This document shows positions 25,695-34,218 of a stretch of 64,000 nucleotides of DNA, one piece after another. The stretch comes from JAISGQ01 sp045604965. Lineage in GTDB: Bacteria > Bacillota > Clostridia > Oscillospirales > Acutalibacteraceae. The position numbers and the translations under genes are program-made. Each line of letters opens with the position of its first letter. Within the stretch, counting starts at the first letter, position 1. The stretch spans positions 62,001 through 126,000 of the forward strand of contig JAZUPB010000059.1 in the NCBI GenBank assembly GCA_045604965.1. Direction: 5' to 3'. The notes beneath the pieces were generated by a model that ran no database searches, had not been told where the DNA came from, and saw nothing but the letters and a program-made list of their open reading frames with translations.

Positions 25695-28139
25695 TCAGAT
25701 TTTTTCAAGTCCGCCGATTGCCATAAGGATATGAAGTATGACGAAAATCAGTATACCCGCAGAGGTGACAATGCGAAATGCGGTGCCTTTTTCACTTTTA
25801 TTTTCGCGTATGAAGGTCATAATCTCCTTGCGCTTTACGATGAGAACAATGATGCCGATTACAAGGAAAATACCCATAACGGCGTAGAAAATAATGTTCT
25901 GAACGTCTTCGCTGAGATGCTCAACAGCCTTTGAAAGAAGATCGCCGAGGACGAGGTTGTTGAGTATGTGAAGGACAATGCTCCAGATGATGGAATACTT
26001 GGACGCTACGTAGCCGAGGACAAGACCGACAAAGAATGCGAATATCGCCTGAGGCAGGTTTGCATGCATAACGCCGAAAAGAAGGGAGGAAACCACGATA
26101 GCAAGGTTTTTTCCGTATTTTTCAAGAAATTTGAGAGCAAATCCTCTGAAGATGAGTTCTTCGATTATAGGAGCGACAATGCCTGCGTATATGAACATCG
26201 AAAGGGTTTCGCTGGTGCCTGTTGCGCTTTCCATAGCAACCTCAGCGGAATATCCGATAAGGTTAAGTCCTTTTTCCATAAGCCAGTACATTCCCTGGAA
26301 GATAAGCTGTGTGCCGAAAAATACACAGGCGACACCGGCAAACCTGCCAACTGTCATTTTCTGATTACGGGCAAACAGAGTCTTGTGAGTGCCTCTTCCG
26401 AGGAAGAAGAGGAAAAGGAAGAACAAACCGATAACACAGCCGGCTATCATAGATGCACCGGATTTTTCAAATCTGTCGATTATCTGATTGAGCATAAGAT
26501 CGCTTGCCGCGGGGTCGGACATAATTTCGGGGTGGTTGATTTGGGCTGCAACAAACTGACCTATAAGCCAGAAAACAACGATAGAAAGGTTAATAAGAAA
26601 ATACCAGAGCAGGGAAAAGCCCAGCTTACTGCCATCCTTTCTGATTGTCTTACGAAGAGCCTTTTTGTTAGAGAGTTCCATATGATTTCCTCCGTTTTCA
26701 CTTGATGGCACGATAATATCACAGGTTCCCTTAGCTGTGTGATTTTTGTCGTAAACGGCAGGCTGTGTGTCGTGAATTGCAATTTTTTCCTGCGAAATCG
26801 GATCAATCTTATTTATCATCAGCTCAAGCTTAAATAGTCCGTCTGCGCACTCTGCCCTGACTGCGCCGCCGTATTTCTCGACAGTTCGCTTTATATTATA
26901 TGTGCCGATACCGTGAGTACCGCCGGAGGTTTTGGTGGTAAATCCGCCTTTTTCAGAAAACAGACGGGAGGTATCGATTTCTGCGAAAACAGGATTTTCA
27001 ATATTAACAAAGTGGAATTTATCAGTAGATCTGATGGACATAGAAATACGCCGCTGATCTTCGGGCAGCTGTACGCAGGCGTCTATGGCATTGTCGAGAG
27101 CGTTTGCAAAAACACTGCATATGTCCGTGGAATTCCAGCCGATTCCGCCGGGAAAAACGCCGTCGAGAGAAAAAGATATGCTTTGCTGAGTCATAGCGGA
27201 AGCCTTGGAGGAAATTATACAGTCGAGTATTTCGTCGCCGCTGACGTATTTCGGTGACAGACTTTGCACCTCGGAAAGGAGACTGCTCAGATATTCCGAA
27301 GCTTCTGAATACCTATCCGAAGACATAAGCTCGTTCAGGCAGATGAGATTGTTGCGTATGTCGTGGCGGAAACGTGCGGTTTCCTCCTGAGCGCTCTTGT
27401 ACTGTTTGAAATGAGCAAGCTCTGCCTGGAGATAGGATTCCTGATATTCATTGAGAGTGCGGTAATGGGAGCTGATCCTTGTATAGTAGAGAAAAATCGG
27501 GAAAAGAAGCATAAACAGGATACTTACAAAGGCAAGAACTATCAGCGCCGCGCGGGCAATCTCGCTTTCTTCTTCAGAAGCAAAGACTATGCAGTACACA
27601 GAGAAAACAAAAAACGCATAGGCACCGCCCATAAACCCTTCTCTCTTTCCGCAGGGAATGAAAAGTCCCTTGGGGACTATGCGGTGACGAAGATAATGGA
27701 AGACCAGACCAAAGAACAGGGTGCAGAAGATATTTATTGCGGTTACCTCAGCAGGAGAGTAGTCTGCGGTGTTTAGGTCAAAGCCTGGAACAAAATAGGT
27801 AAAAGCAATGAGGATTATTGATGACACGCATATTAATATCAATGTGTATATGGATATAAACCGAAGGGCACGGCGTATCCGTTTTCCTTTACAGTCGTAA
27901 ATCGGAATGATCACATATACGGCGTAAAGGAGAATGTTTACAATAGGGATTTGAAGCCCTAAAAAATCAGTGAGCACCTTAACTACGGTGTAGATGCTCA
28001 ACATAAGAGCTTTTTTCTTTGACCAGGTGACGCCGGGATCGTAAAAGCAGTTAATAAATACGATAGCGGCAGCAGCAATATAGAAGGAGGAGGTCATACT
28101 GAAAAAGCCATACAGTACATCGTAAACAGTGACGGTCAT
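25695..28139 (-). CDS. AgrC-like histidine kinase continuous in frame with a CPBP (CAAX-type) protease
   Basis: One uninterrupted 814-residue frame. Residues 1-230 form about seven membrane helices as in peptide-sensing HPK10 kinases. His259 lies in the phosphorylation motif HDIRNN. The ATPase domain (about 335-445) has NALDNAIDAC and GTHGIGTYNI. After a linker of about 40 residues with no obvious fold, residues 487-814 form a complete multi-helix CPBP intramembrane protease with EELIFRGFA (Glu660, Glu661), His692 in FGVMHAN and a later His in IVLHILNN. At residue 487 there is an in-frame ATG with its own GGAGG, so the protease may also be made alone. Its start overlaps the regulator's stop as ATGA. 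Kinase plus regulator plus membrane protease suggests peptide signalling, but no AgrB- or AgrD-like gene is nearby. Confidence 0.9.
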   Translation of the reverse strand: MTVTVYDVLYGFFSMTSSFYIAAAAIVFINCFYDPGVTWSKKKALMLSIYTVVKVLTDFLGLQIPIVNILLYAVYVIIPIYDCKGKRIRRALRFISIYTLILICVSSIILIAFTYFVPGFDLNTADYSPAEVTAINIFCTLFFGLVFHYLRHRIVPKGLFIPCGKREGFMGGAYAFFVFSVYCIVFASEEESEIARAALIVLAFVSILFMLLFPIFLYYTRISSHYRTLNEYQESYLQAELAHFKQYKSAQEETARFRHDIRNNLICLNELMSSDRYSEASEYLSSLLSEVQSLSPKYVSGDEILDCIISSKASAMTQQSISFSLDGVFPGGIGWNSTDICSVFANALDNAIDACVQLPEDQRRISMSIRSTDKFHFVNIENPVFAEIDTSRLFSEKGGFTTKTSGGTHGIGTYNIKRTVEKYGGAVRAECADGLFKLELMINKIDPISQEKIAIHDTQPAVYDKNHTAKGTCDIIVPSSENGGNHMELSNKKALRKTIRKDGSKLGFSLLWYFLINLSIVVFWLIGQFVAAQINHPEIMSDPAASDLMLNQIIDRFEKSGASMIAGCVIGLFFLFLFFLGRGTHKTLFARNQKMTVGRFAGVACVFFGTQLIFQGMYWLMEKGLNLIGYSAEVAMESATGTSETLSMFIYAGIVAPIIEELIFRGFALKFLEKYGKNLAIVVSSLLFGVMHANLPQAIFAFFVGLVLGYVASKYSIIWSIVLHILNNLVLGDLLSKAVEHLSEDVQNIIFYAVMGIFLVIGIIVLIVKRKEIMTFIRENKSEKGTAFRIVTSAGILIFVILHILMAIGGLEKI
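26679..26693 (-). promoter_or_regulatory. Internal ribosome binding site and start codon for the CPBP protease
   Basis: On the minus strand GGAGG (26693-26689) lies seven bases before an in-frame ATG (26681-26679), inside the kinase-protease frame. The codons before it read like intergenic DNA, and TGATATTAT upstream resembles an extended -10. Independent translation from here is likely. Confidence 0.75.
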
Positions 28140-28837
28140 ATAGATTCCTCCCTAACAAATCGGAACAGCGCTTCACGCAGTTCCTTTTCCTTTGAACGGC
28201 TGACAGGCAGACATATTCCGCCTTGCAGAGTTATCTCCTTTGTGCCTATAGTCTTTATTTTGCTGAGAGGAACAAGATACCCTCTGTGTATGCGGAAGAA
28301 ACCGTCTCCGCCAAGCTCCTTTTCGTAGTCGCTTATATTGTAGCGTACAGAGCGGACACCCTCTGCGGTATGTATGAGGACATTCTGGTTCTGAGCCTCG
28401 AAGAACAGAATATCGCCCAGAGAAAGACGCTCTTCACCCTCTTCTGTCTTTATCCACAGCGAGCGGCGATTGAGAATCTTGTTTGAAACATAGTCTGTGA
28501 CCTCACGGAGTTTTTCAGGCTGAACGGGTTTTGTAAGATAACGCAGGGCGTTGACCTCGTACCCTTCCAGCGCATACTCGATGTGAGCAGTGAGAAAAAC
28601 TATGGGAACATCGGCAGAAAGCTTTCTCAATTCACGGGCAAGGGCAATTCCGTTTATCTGAGGCATTTCTATATCAAGGAACACAAGATCGTAGGGAGTT
28701 TCCGAAAAACGGCGCAGAAATTCGCGTCCGTCCTCGTAGCCGTCAACGGCGCAGTCAAGACTGTGCATAGTGGAATTAACAGCTGATATCAGCTGCATAC
28801 GGCATTGTGCCTCGTCATCACACACTGCGATTCGCAT
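28136..28837 (-). CDS. LytTR-family response regulator (AgrA/LytR type)
   Basis: The 233-residue product has an N-terminal receiver with the acidic pair in CDDE, phospho-acceptor Asp in LVFLDIEMP, the Thr in LTAH and Lys in YLTKP. The C-terminal LytTR DNA-binding domain has the motifs FFEAQNQNVLIH, FFRIHRGYLV and LPVSRS. Such regulators bind direct repeats spaced by one or two helix turns. ATG 28837 is chosen because GGGAGG lies eight bases upstream; an earlier in-frame start at 28873 has no site. The gene leads the operon and overlaps the kinase by ATGA. Confidence 0.94.
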   Translation of the reverse strand: MRIAVCDDEAQCRMQLISAVNSTMHSLDCAVDGYEDGREFLRRFSETPYDLVFLDIEMPQINGIALARELRKLSADVPIVFLTAHIEYALEGYEVNALRYLTKPVQPEKLREVTDYVSNKILNRRSLWIKTEEGEERLSLGDILFFEAQNQNVLIHTAEGVRSVRYNISDYEKELGGDGFFRIHRGYLVPLSKIKTIGTKEITLQGGICLPVSRSKEKELREALFRFVREESI

Positions 28838-28863
28838 AATAGTTTCCTCCCTGTTTTTTCTAA

Positions 28864-28892
28864 AGTATAGCACGATATTTAGAGGCGGGCAA
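28864..28892 (-). promoter_or_regulatory. Promoter of the regulator-kinase operon
   Basis: Minus-strand TTGCCC, 17-base spacer and TATACT. The weak -35 would fit activation. CCTGT is repeated just upstream (CTGTCCTGTTG), a possible but unproven regulator contact. Confidence 0.6.
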
Positions 28893-28906
28893 CAGGACAG
28901 GCAATG

Positions 28907-28941
28907 AAAAACCTCCGCCTGAGCATCAGGCGGAGGTTTTT
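28907..28941. terminator. Terminator upstream of the regulator operon
   Basis: AAAAACCTCCGCCTGA and its complement around GCA; ends the minus-strand gene at 28956. Confidence 0.92.
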
Positions 28942-28955
28942 GTTCCAGATAATAC

Positions 28956-30125
28956 TTAACCGACTATGTCAGATGCAGAGACATCTGAACCGGAAATATC
29001 GGTTGCGGAAAGGTCGGTGGCAGAAGCCTGCTCAATGATATCGTCAGCGGGCTCTTTCTTTTCATCCTTCTTGAAAAGATCGTTCCACCAGGACCAGTCT
29101 GCAGGGTGCTTTTTCATACCGTTTTTATTGAATGATGCAGTAAAGGTGTAGATGGTGTGGGAATCAACATCGATCTTCATATCGGAAGCGGATGCATCGG
29201 TTCCGGAAATGTCAGTAGGTGTGACTACAGATACGAAATCCTTTATTGTATAGGAGAATTCATAAAGATAATCTCCGTAGATTACTCTTTTGCAGCCGGC
29301 AGCATCGGGATATGAATTGAAAAGCTCTATGCCGGCGGTGAAAAGCTCGGAGCCTGTGTTGACGTAATCGTTGAGGGGGTTCATCATAAGCCCCATATAA
29401 ACAAGCATACGTGCAGAGACGTTATCGATTGGAGGAGGCATATAGCCGTATGTCCACAGCGAGGAATCACTTGCGAAATTTTCGCCGTAATAATATTCGC
29501 ACATTTCGTTGTGGTCAACAGTGAAGGTAGCGCTCTTGAAATCGCCCTTATAGGTCTCTGCAGAAAGGGATACAAGTCCGTCAAGGATGGTAATGGTCTT
29601 GCCCTTTTTCAGTGCGGCAACATCCTCATCGGTGAGTCGGACGTGGTCTGTATCGGAATTTAGCATCTGACCGAGCGTTACTGTATAGTAGCTCTGCCCC
29701 ATATGCTGAGTCTTGTCGGTGAACAGCGTTTCGTTCCACTGCTGAGCCCAGTCGTCAATGCTGTGATCGGATGTATAAACAGCGTTGTTGTAAAGAGAGA
29801 AGACCAGAATTGAAAGAGCGATAGCTGCGACAAGAACAGCACCGAGGATTATTCCTGCGGTTTTCAGGGACAGCTTCTTTTCTGCGGTTTCAACAACAGG
29901 CTTAAGGATCTCAGCGGTCTTTTCCTTGACAGCAGCCAGAGTGCCCGAAAGAGCGGAAGTTTTTTCTTCGGCCTTTTCAGACTCCCAGAGCTCTTCTTTT
30001 ATTTCATCTGCACCGCCAATGATATCGTCAGCGATTTCCTCGATTTCTTCGGCTTCCTCTTCAAGACCGAGAGATTCCAGCGGATCGTCGATGTTTGCAT
30101 ATTTCTTTTCGTTTTCTTTGCTCAT
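28956..30125 (-). CDS. Membrane-anchored protein with Ser/Thr-Asp repeat tail
   Basis: The 389-residue product has a very acidic N-terminal segment (Glu/Ile/Asp-rich, about 1-60), a helical charged stretch, one membrane helix (about 90-113) and an outer domain of about 230 residues with no recognised family. The outer domain contains WSWWNDLF near its end. It closes with SATDLSATDISGSDVSASD, a repeat shared with the membrane protein at 17508 and echoed in other proteins here. AAAGGGG precedes ATG. It is monocistronic, bounded by terminators. The N-terminus is probably cytoplasmic and the outer domain exported. Confidence 0.8.
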   Translation of the reverse strand: MSKENEKKYANIDDPLESLGLEEEAEEIEEIADDIIGGADEIKEELWESEKAEEKTSALSGTLAAVKEKTAEILKPVVETAEKKLSLKTAGIILGAVLVAAIALSILVFSLYNNAVYTSDHSIDDWAQQWNETLFTDKTQHMGQSYYTVTLGQMLNSDTDHVRLTDEDVAALKKGKTITILDGLVSLSAETYKGDFKSATFTVDHNEMCEYYYGENFASDSSLWTYGYMPPPIDNVSARMLVYMGLMMNPLNDYVNTGSELFTAGIELFNSYPDAAGCKRVIYGDYLYEFSYTIKDFVSVVTPTDISGTDASASDMKIDVDSHTIYTFTASFNKNGMKKHPADWSWWNDLFKKDEKKEPADDIIEQASATDLSATDISGSDVSASDIVG

Positions 30126-30338
30126 TGCAATACCCCTTTGCAGAATTTTAGTCTACCGAAGTATTTTCGCATATAAAAAGGAAAAAGGCAAGTGTTTTTA
30201 AATATTAACACATAAAGTTCAGCGTAAATTCAGCTTTTTGGAAAAGCAGGAAGATATTGTATTGATGTTTTCGCAAATTGCCCAAAAGAAAAGCGACGAA
30301 ACAAGTCATTTTCTGCGCGGTTGCTTTAACGAATACCA
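30126..30338. other. Intergenic region left of the guaB promoter
   Basis: AT-rich DNA between divergent genes. It should hold the minus-strand promoter for the gene at 28956, but no convincing -35/-10 pair was found. A 25-codon frame beginning near 30265 has no clear ribosome binding site and is not called. Confidence 0.4.
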
Positions 30339-30368
30339 TTGACATTAGAGTGTTGTGACAAGTATAAT
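30339..30368 (+). promoter_or_regulatory. Strong promoter of guaB
   Basis: TTGACA (30339-30344), 18-base spacer, TATAAT (30363-30368), both hexamers perfect. Confidence 0.88.
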
Positions 30369-30393
30369 TAAATTTAATATACCAAACAAAAAA

Positions 30394-30434
30394 CGCGTCA
30401 TTGGGAATACTGTGTTATACAGTAAACTCACGCG
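30394..30434 (+). promoter_or_regulatory. Two-helix structured leader of guaB
   Basis: In the untranslated leader, CGCGT (30394-30398) pairs with ACGCG (30430-30434), and inside it TACTGT (30408-30413) pairs with ACAGTA (30419-30424) over GTTAT. The two helices are separated by a purine-rich internal loop (CATTGGGAA facing AACTC). It does not match the purine riboswitch, which has three helices. It could be an mRNA stabiliser or a small regulatory element. Confidence 0.5.
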
Positions 30435-30458
30435 AATAATAAAAAGGAGAGTGCAAGA

Positions 30459-31937
30459 ATGTTAATCACAGATCCTTCAAAGAAGTTCGTTCAGGAAGGT
30501 CTAACCTTCGATGACGTGCTGGTCATCCCTGCCTACAGCGAGGTGCTGCCCGGTACAGCCAAGCTTGAAACAAAGCTTACAAACAAGATCACCCTCAATA
30601 TTCCTCTTATGACCTCAGCGATGGATACCGTTACTGAGACCGATATGGCTATTGCTATTGCAAGAGAAGGCGGTATCGGTATCATTCATAAGAATATGAG
30701 CATCGAGCAGCAGGTCGATATGGTAGACCGCGTAAAGCGTTCCGAGAACGGTGTTATCCAGAATCCGTTCTTCCTCTCCCCCGATCATCTTGTGGGCGAT
30801 GCAAACGCACTTATGGGCAAGTACCGTATCTCAGGTGTTCCTATCTGCGATGAGGACAACAAGCTCGTCGGCATTATCACAAACCGCGACCTCCGCTTTA
30901 TGGAGGAATCCGATTTTGCACAGCCTATTAAGAACGTTATGACAAAGGAAAACCTTGTCACCGCTCCCGTAGGCACTACTCTTGACGAGGCTCGTGAGAT
31001 CCTCCGTCAGCACAGAATAGAGAAGCTTCCCATCGTTGACGGTAACGGCAAGCTTAAGGGTCTTATCACCATCAAGGATATCAAGAAGGCTGCAAAGTAC
31101 CCCAACTCTGCAAGAGACTCCGCCGGCAGACTGCTCTGCGGTGCTGCTATCGGAAGCACTACCGATGTTCTCGAGCGTGCAGGCGCTCTTCTTGCAGCAG
31201 GTGCTGACGTTCTCGCACTTGACTCCGCTCACGGTCAGAGCCACAATATCATCAAGTGCGTACGTATGATAAAGGAAGCATTCCCCGAGGCACAGCTTAT
31301 CGCAGGCAACATCGCAACCGCTCAAGGCGCACGCGACCTTATTGAGGCTGGCGCAGACTGCATCAAGGTCGGTATCGGCCCCGGCTCCATCTGCACCACA
31401 CGTGTTGTTGCAGGTATCGGCGTTCCCCAGATTTCTGCTGTTTACGAAGCTGCAAAGGTTGCCGCAGAGTACGGTATTCCCATCATTGCTGACGGCGGCA
31501 TCAAGTATTCCGGCGATATCGTCAAGGCTCTTGTTGCAGGCGCAAGCGTAGTTATGGTCGGTTCTCTTGTAGCAGGCTGCGAAGAGGCCCCCGGTGAGAC
31601 CGAGCTCTATCAGGGCAGACAGTTCAAGGTATATCGCGGCATGGGCTCTCTCGCTGCAATGAGCAAGGGCAGCTCCGACAGATACTTCCAGGCTGAGGCA
31701 AAGAAGTTTGTTCCTGAAGGTGTTGAGGGTCGTGTTCCTTACAAGGGACCGCTTTCCGACACTATCTATCAGATGGTCGGCGGTATCCGTTCCGGTATGG
31801 GCTACTGCGGCTGCGCAAATATTCCCGAGCTTCACAGCAAGGCACAGTTTGTCCGCATTACAGGTGCAGGACTTCGTGAAAGCCATCCTCACGACATTCA
31901 GATCACAAAGGAAGCTCCCAACTATTCTTCTAACTAA
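30459..31937 (+). CDS. guaB: Inosine-5'-monophosphate dehydrogenase
   Basis: Oxidises IMP to XMP with NAD+, the committed step to guanine nucleotides. The 492-residue product is a TIM barrel interrupted by a pair of CBS domains (about residues 95-215). The active-site loop GIGPGSICTTR holds the catalytic Cys312, and the mobile flap region has RGMGSLAAM. Length matches the family. ATG has AAGGAG upstream. Codon choice is strongly biased to AAG and CTC/CTT, as expected for a highly expressed gene. A 378-codon frame on the opposite strand is a by-product of that bias. Confidence 0.98.
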   Translation: MLITDPSKKFVQEGLTFDDVLVIPAYSEVLPGTAKLETKLTNKITLNIPLMTSAMDTVTETDMAIAIAREGGIGIIHKNMSIEQQVDMVDRVKRSENGVIQNPFFLSPDHLVGDANALMGKYRISGVPICDEDNKLVGIITNRDLRFMEESDFAQPIKNVMTKENLVTAPVGTTLDEAREILRQHRIEKLPIVDGNGKLKGLITIKDIKKAAKYPNSARDSAGRLLCGAAIGSTTDVLERAGALLAAGADVLALDSAHGQSHNIIKCVRMIKEAFPEAQLIAGNIATAQGARDLIEAGADCIKVGIGPGSICTTRVVAGIGVPQISAVYEAAKVAAEYGIPIIADGGIKYSGDIVKALVAGASVVMVGSLVAGCEEAPGETELYQGRQFKVYRGMGSLAAMSKGSSDRYFQAEAKKFVPEGVEGRVPYKGPLSDTIYQMVGGIRSGMGYCGCANIPELHSKAQFVRITGAGLRESHPHDIQITKEAPNYSSN

Positions 31938-31952
31938 GTGTAATAATTCAGA

Positions 31953-31985
31953 AAGGCAGACGCTCAAAGCGTCTGCCTTTTTTAT
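31953..31985 (+). terminator. Terminator of guaB
   Basis: AAAGGCAGACGC and GCGTCTGCCTTT around five bases, followed by a long T-rich run. Confidence 0.92.
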
Positions 31986-32044
31986 TTTTGCATAAATCTA
32001 TTTAAGTTTCCAATAATAACCACAAAAGTGTGAGGGGGTAAAAG

Positions 32045-33277
32045 ATGGACAACACGCTGAGCTTTGGCGGCGGTCTGATACTGCCGAAGCTGCCCGACAA
32101 ACATTTGGCAGACACCTCCATAATCCACGTCCAACCGCCGACGGTATCGCTGGCGGTGTCGGAAGCGATATCTGTGGAAGAAGGAGACAGGGTGCTTGTT
32201 GGAACAAACATAGGTATAAGCAGAAATATGGCGGTGTACAGCTCTGTTTCAGGATGGGTAAGAGAAATAAAAAACGGCAGAGTTATCATAGAAAACGACA
32301 CAAAGGACGAATGTGAAAAGCCTTTGGAGAGACCGGCGGATTCTCCGGGCGAGCTTATTGAATATATGCGCAGGATTTCTTTGATAGGAATGGGCGGAGC
32401 AGGCTTTCCGACGGCGAAAAAATATGAGAGCAGTACAAATGTTAAGTTTCTCCTTGTAAATGCCTGCGAATGTGAGCCTCATCTGAGCTGTGACCGTGCG
32501 TTGATAGCCAATCTGCCGAGAAAGGTTATAAGAGGGGCACGTGCCCTTGCTCAGGCGGCAGGCTCGGCGGCTGTGTTTATCTGTGTAAAACACAGAGATT
32601 TGCTGGAAATACTGAAAAATTCAGTGCAGGACGAAAATATACGTATAGTAATGGTCTCGAAGAAATTTCCCCAGGGCTGTGAAAAACAGCTGATAGCATC
32701 TGTACTGCGCAGGGAGGTGCCGAGATTCAGACTGCCTAAAGATTGCGGTGTGATAGTGTCAAACTGCGCTACAGCGGCGGCTTTCGCAGAAAGTCTCGAT
32801 ACAGGATTGCCACCTGTCAGAAGAATAGTGACCATCGCAGGAGAAGTAGGGAAATGTGCAAATATTCTGGCACCCTGCGGAACGAGTGTGAGATATCTGC
32901 TAGACATCTGCGAAGGAGCAAAGGAAGGTACGGTTTTATTGTCAGGCGGTGCTATGACAGGTCACACCGCCGATCCGGATAAAAGTTATGTGACACTGGC
33001 AACGGCGGGATATATTGCGGTGCTTCCGCCGAAAATAAAAGAAAGCTCCTGTATACACTGCGGTGCCTGTGCAAGAGCCTGTCCGTCGCGTATTGTTCCC
33101 TACAAGATAGATGCGGCAGAGAGAAGCGGTGCGGAAGATGAGCTTGAAAAGCTTTGCGCTGATGCCTGCATATCCTGCGGCTGCTGTTCTTATGTTTGCC
33201 CTGCAAAGAGAGAGCTTACAATACACACATCAAAGGCGAGACGAGTGGTAATGTCGCGGAAGGAGGAGAATAAATGA
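32045..33277 (+). CDS. rnfC: RnfC, NADH-binding subunit of the Rnf complex
   Basis: The 410-residue product carries the flavin/NADH-binding motifs of RnfC (GMGGAGFPTAKKY about residues 115-127 and CECEPHLSCD) and two [4Fe-4S] motifs at the C-terminus: Cys336, 339, 342, 346 and Cys375, 378, 381, 385. In known Rnf complexes it exchanges electrons with NAD on the cytoplasmic side. GAGGGGG precedes the ATG. It leads a cluster with the order C-D-G-E-A seen in clostridia, all overlapping. A weak promoter may lie near 31988-32017 (TTGCAT, 18 bases, AATAAT). Confidence 0.93.
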   Translation: MDNTLSFGGGLILPKLPDKHLADTSIIHVQPPTVSLAVSEAISVEEGDRVLVGTNIGISRNMAVYSSVSGWVREIKNGRVIIENDTKDECEKPLERPADSPGELIEYMRRISLIGMGGAGFPTAKKYESSTNVKFLLVNACECEPHLSCDRALIANLPRKVIRGARALAQAAGSAAVFICVKHRDLLEILKNSVQDENIRIVMVSKKFPQGCEKQLIASVLRREVPRFRLPKDCGVIVSNCATAAAFAESLDTGLPPVRRIVTIAGEVGKCANILAPCGTSVRYLLDICEGAKEGTVLLSGGAMTGHTADPDKSYVTLATAGYIAVLPPKIKESSCIHCGACARACPSRIVPYKIDAAERSGAEDELEKLCADACISCGCCSYVCPAKRELTIHTSKARRVVMSRKEENK

Positions 33278-34218
33278 GCAATCAACGTATAAGCAGGGTG
33301 TTTATACGAAAGGGTATCAGGACGTCGGATATAATGGGTCTGGTGCTGATTTCTCTTTGTCCGCCGCTTACCGCAGCAGTGTGGTATTTTGGGGTGCGTG
33401 CGCTGTGGCTTTGTTTCCTGTCGGTGGGAGTGTGCATAGCGGCAGAGGCGTTGTGGGAGATATGTACACGCCGCAGTTTAACGGTCTCTGATCTATCGGC
33501 GGCTGTGACAGGCCTGCTGCTTGCATTGAGCCTGCCTGTGACAACTCCTGTGTGGGCGCTTGTTTTTGCCGATGTTATGGCGATAATTGTCGGAAAACAG
33601 CTTTTCGGCGGAATAGGACAAAATATTTTCAACCCCGCTCTTGTGGGACGCGCAGCGCTTTTGCTGGGTGCGGCAGGTCAGGTGATAAATTTCACCGGGC
33701 CTTACGACGGAATTTCTTCAGCTACGCCGCTGGCAGGAGAAAATGCTTCTATGGCAGAACTGCTGACAGGCAGTCACCCGGGGAGTATGGGCGAAACGAG
33801 TGCGGTGCTTCTGATACTGGGATTCGGGATACTTTACTGCAGCGGTGCTGTTAAACTCCACGCACCGCTTGGAATGCTTTCGGCCATTGCGGTGCTGTCC
33901 CTTCTGTTCGGTGGAGAGAGCTTTCTAACAGGGGATGCCCCGAGAGCAGTTCTCAGCGGCAGTGCGCTTTTCGGGGCGTTTTATATGGTGACGGATTATT
34001 CTACAACTCCGACAACAGACAGGGGGCGTCTGATATTCGGCGTAGGAGCAGGAATTCTTACATTTGTGCTGAGAAAATTTGGAGGTGCGAGAGAAGGAGT
34101 ATGCTTTGCAATACTGACGATGAACCTTTTTGCACCTCTTATCGAGGAGCTGACCGCTCCTGCGGCTTACGGAAAGGTGGGTATAGGATATGAACGAAAA
34201 CACAAAGCGATGGCTTAA
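33274..34218 (+). CDS. rnfD: RnfD, membrane flavoprotein subunit
   Basis: The 314-residue product has about nine or ten hydrophobic helices, as in RnfD/NqrB. The covalent FMN site is recognisable as YDGISSATPL with Thr151, which in the family is attached to FMN by a phosphoester bond. The late VTDYSTTPTT segment is also conserved. Its ATG overlaps the rnfC stop as ATGA. In the family it lies in the membrane and takes part in ion translocation. Confidence 0.92.
   Translation: MSNQRISRVFIRKGIRTSDIMGLVLISLCPPLTAAVWYFGVRALWLCFLSVGVCIAAEALWEICTRRSLTVSDLSAAVTGLLLALSLPVTTPVWALVFADVMAIIVGKQLFGGIGQNIFNPALVGRAALLLGAAGQVINFTGPYDGISSATPLAGENASMAELLTGSHPGSMGETSAVLLILGFGILYCSGAVKLHAPLGMLSAIAVLSLLFGGESFLTGDAPRAVLSGSALFGAFYMVTDYSTTPTTDRGRLIFGVGAGILTFVLRKFGGAREGVCFAILTMNLFAPLIEELTAPAAYGKVGIGYERKHKAMA

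Noticed and set aside
30265..30342. 25-codon frame that could be a signal peptide gene for the kinase-protease locus
   Set aside because: No convincing ribosome binding site, no leader or processing features, and it runs into the guaB promoter.
30375..30458. Purine riboswitch before guaB
   Set aside because: The leader forms nested two-helix structure, not the three-way junction of that class.
30831..31967. 378-codon antisense frame over guaB
   Set aside because: Same artefact of codon bias; no ribosome binding site and guaB is certain.
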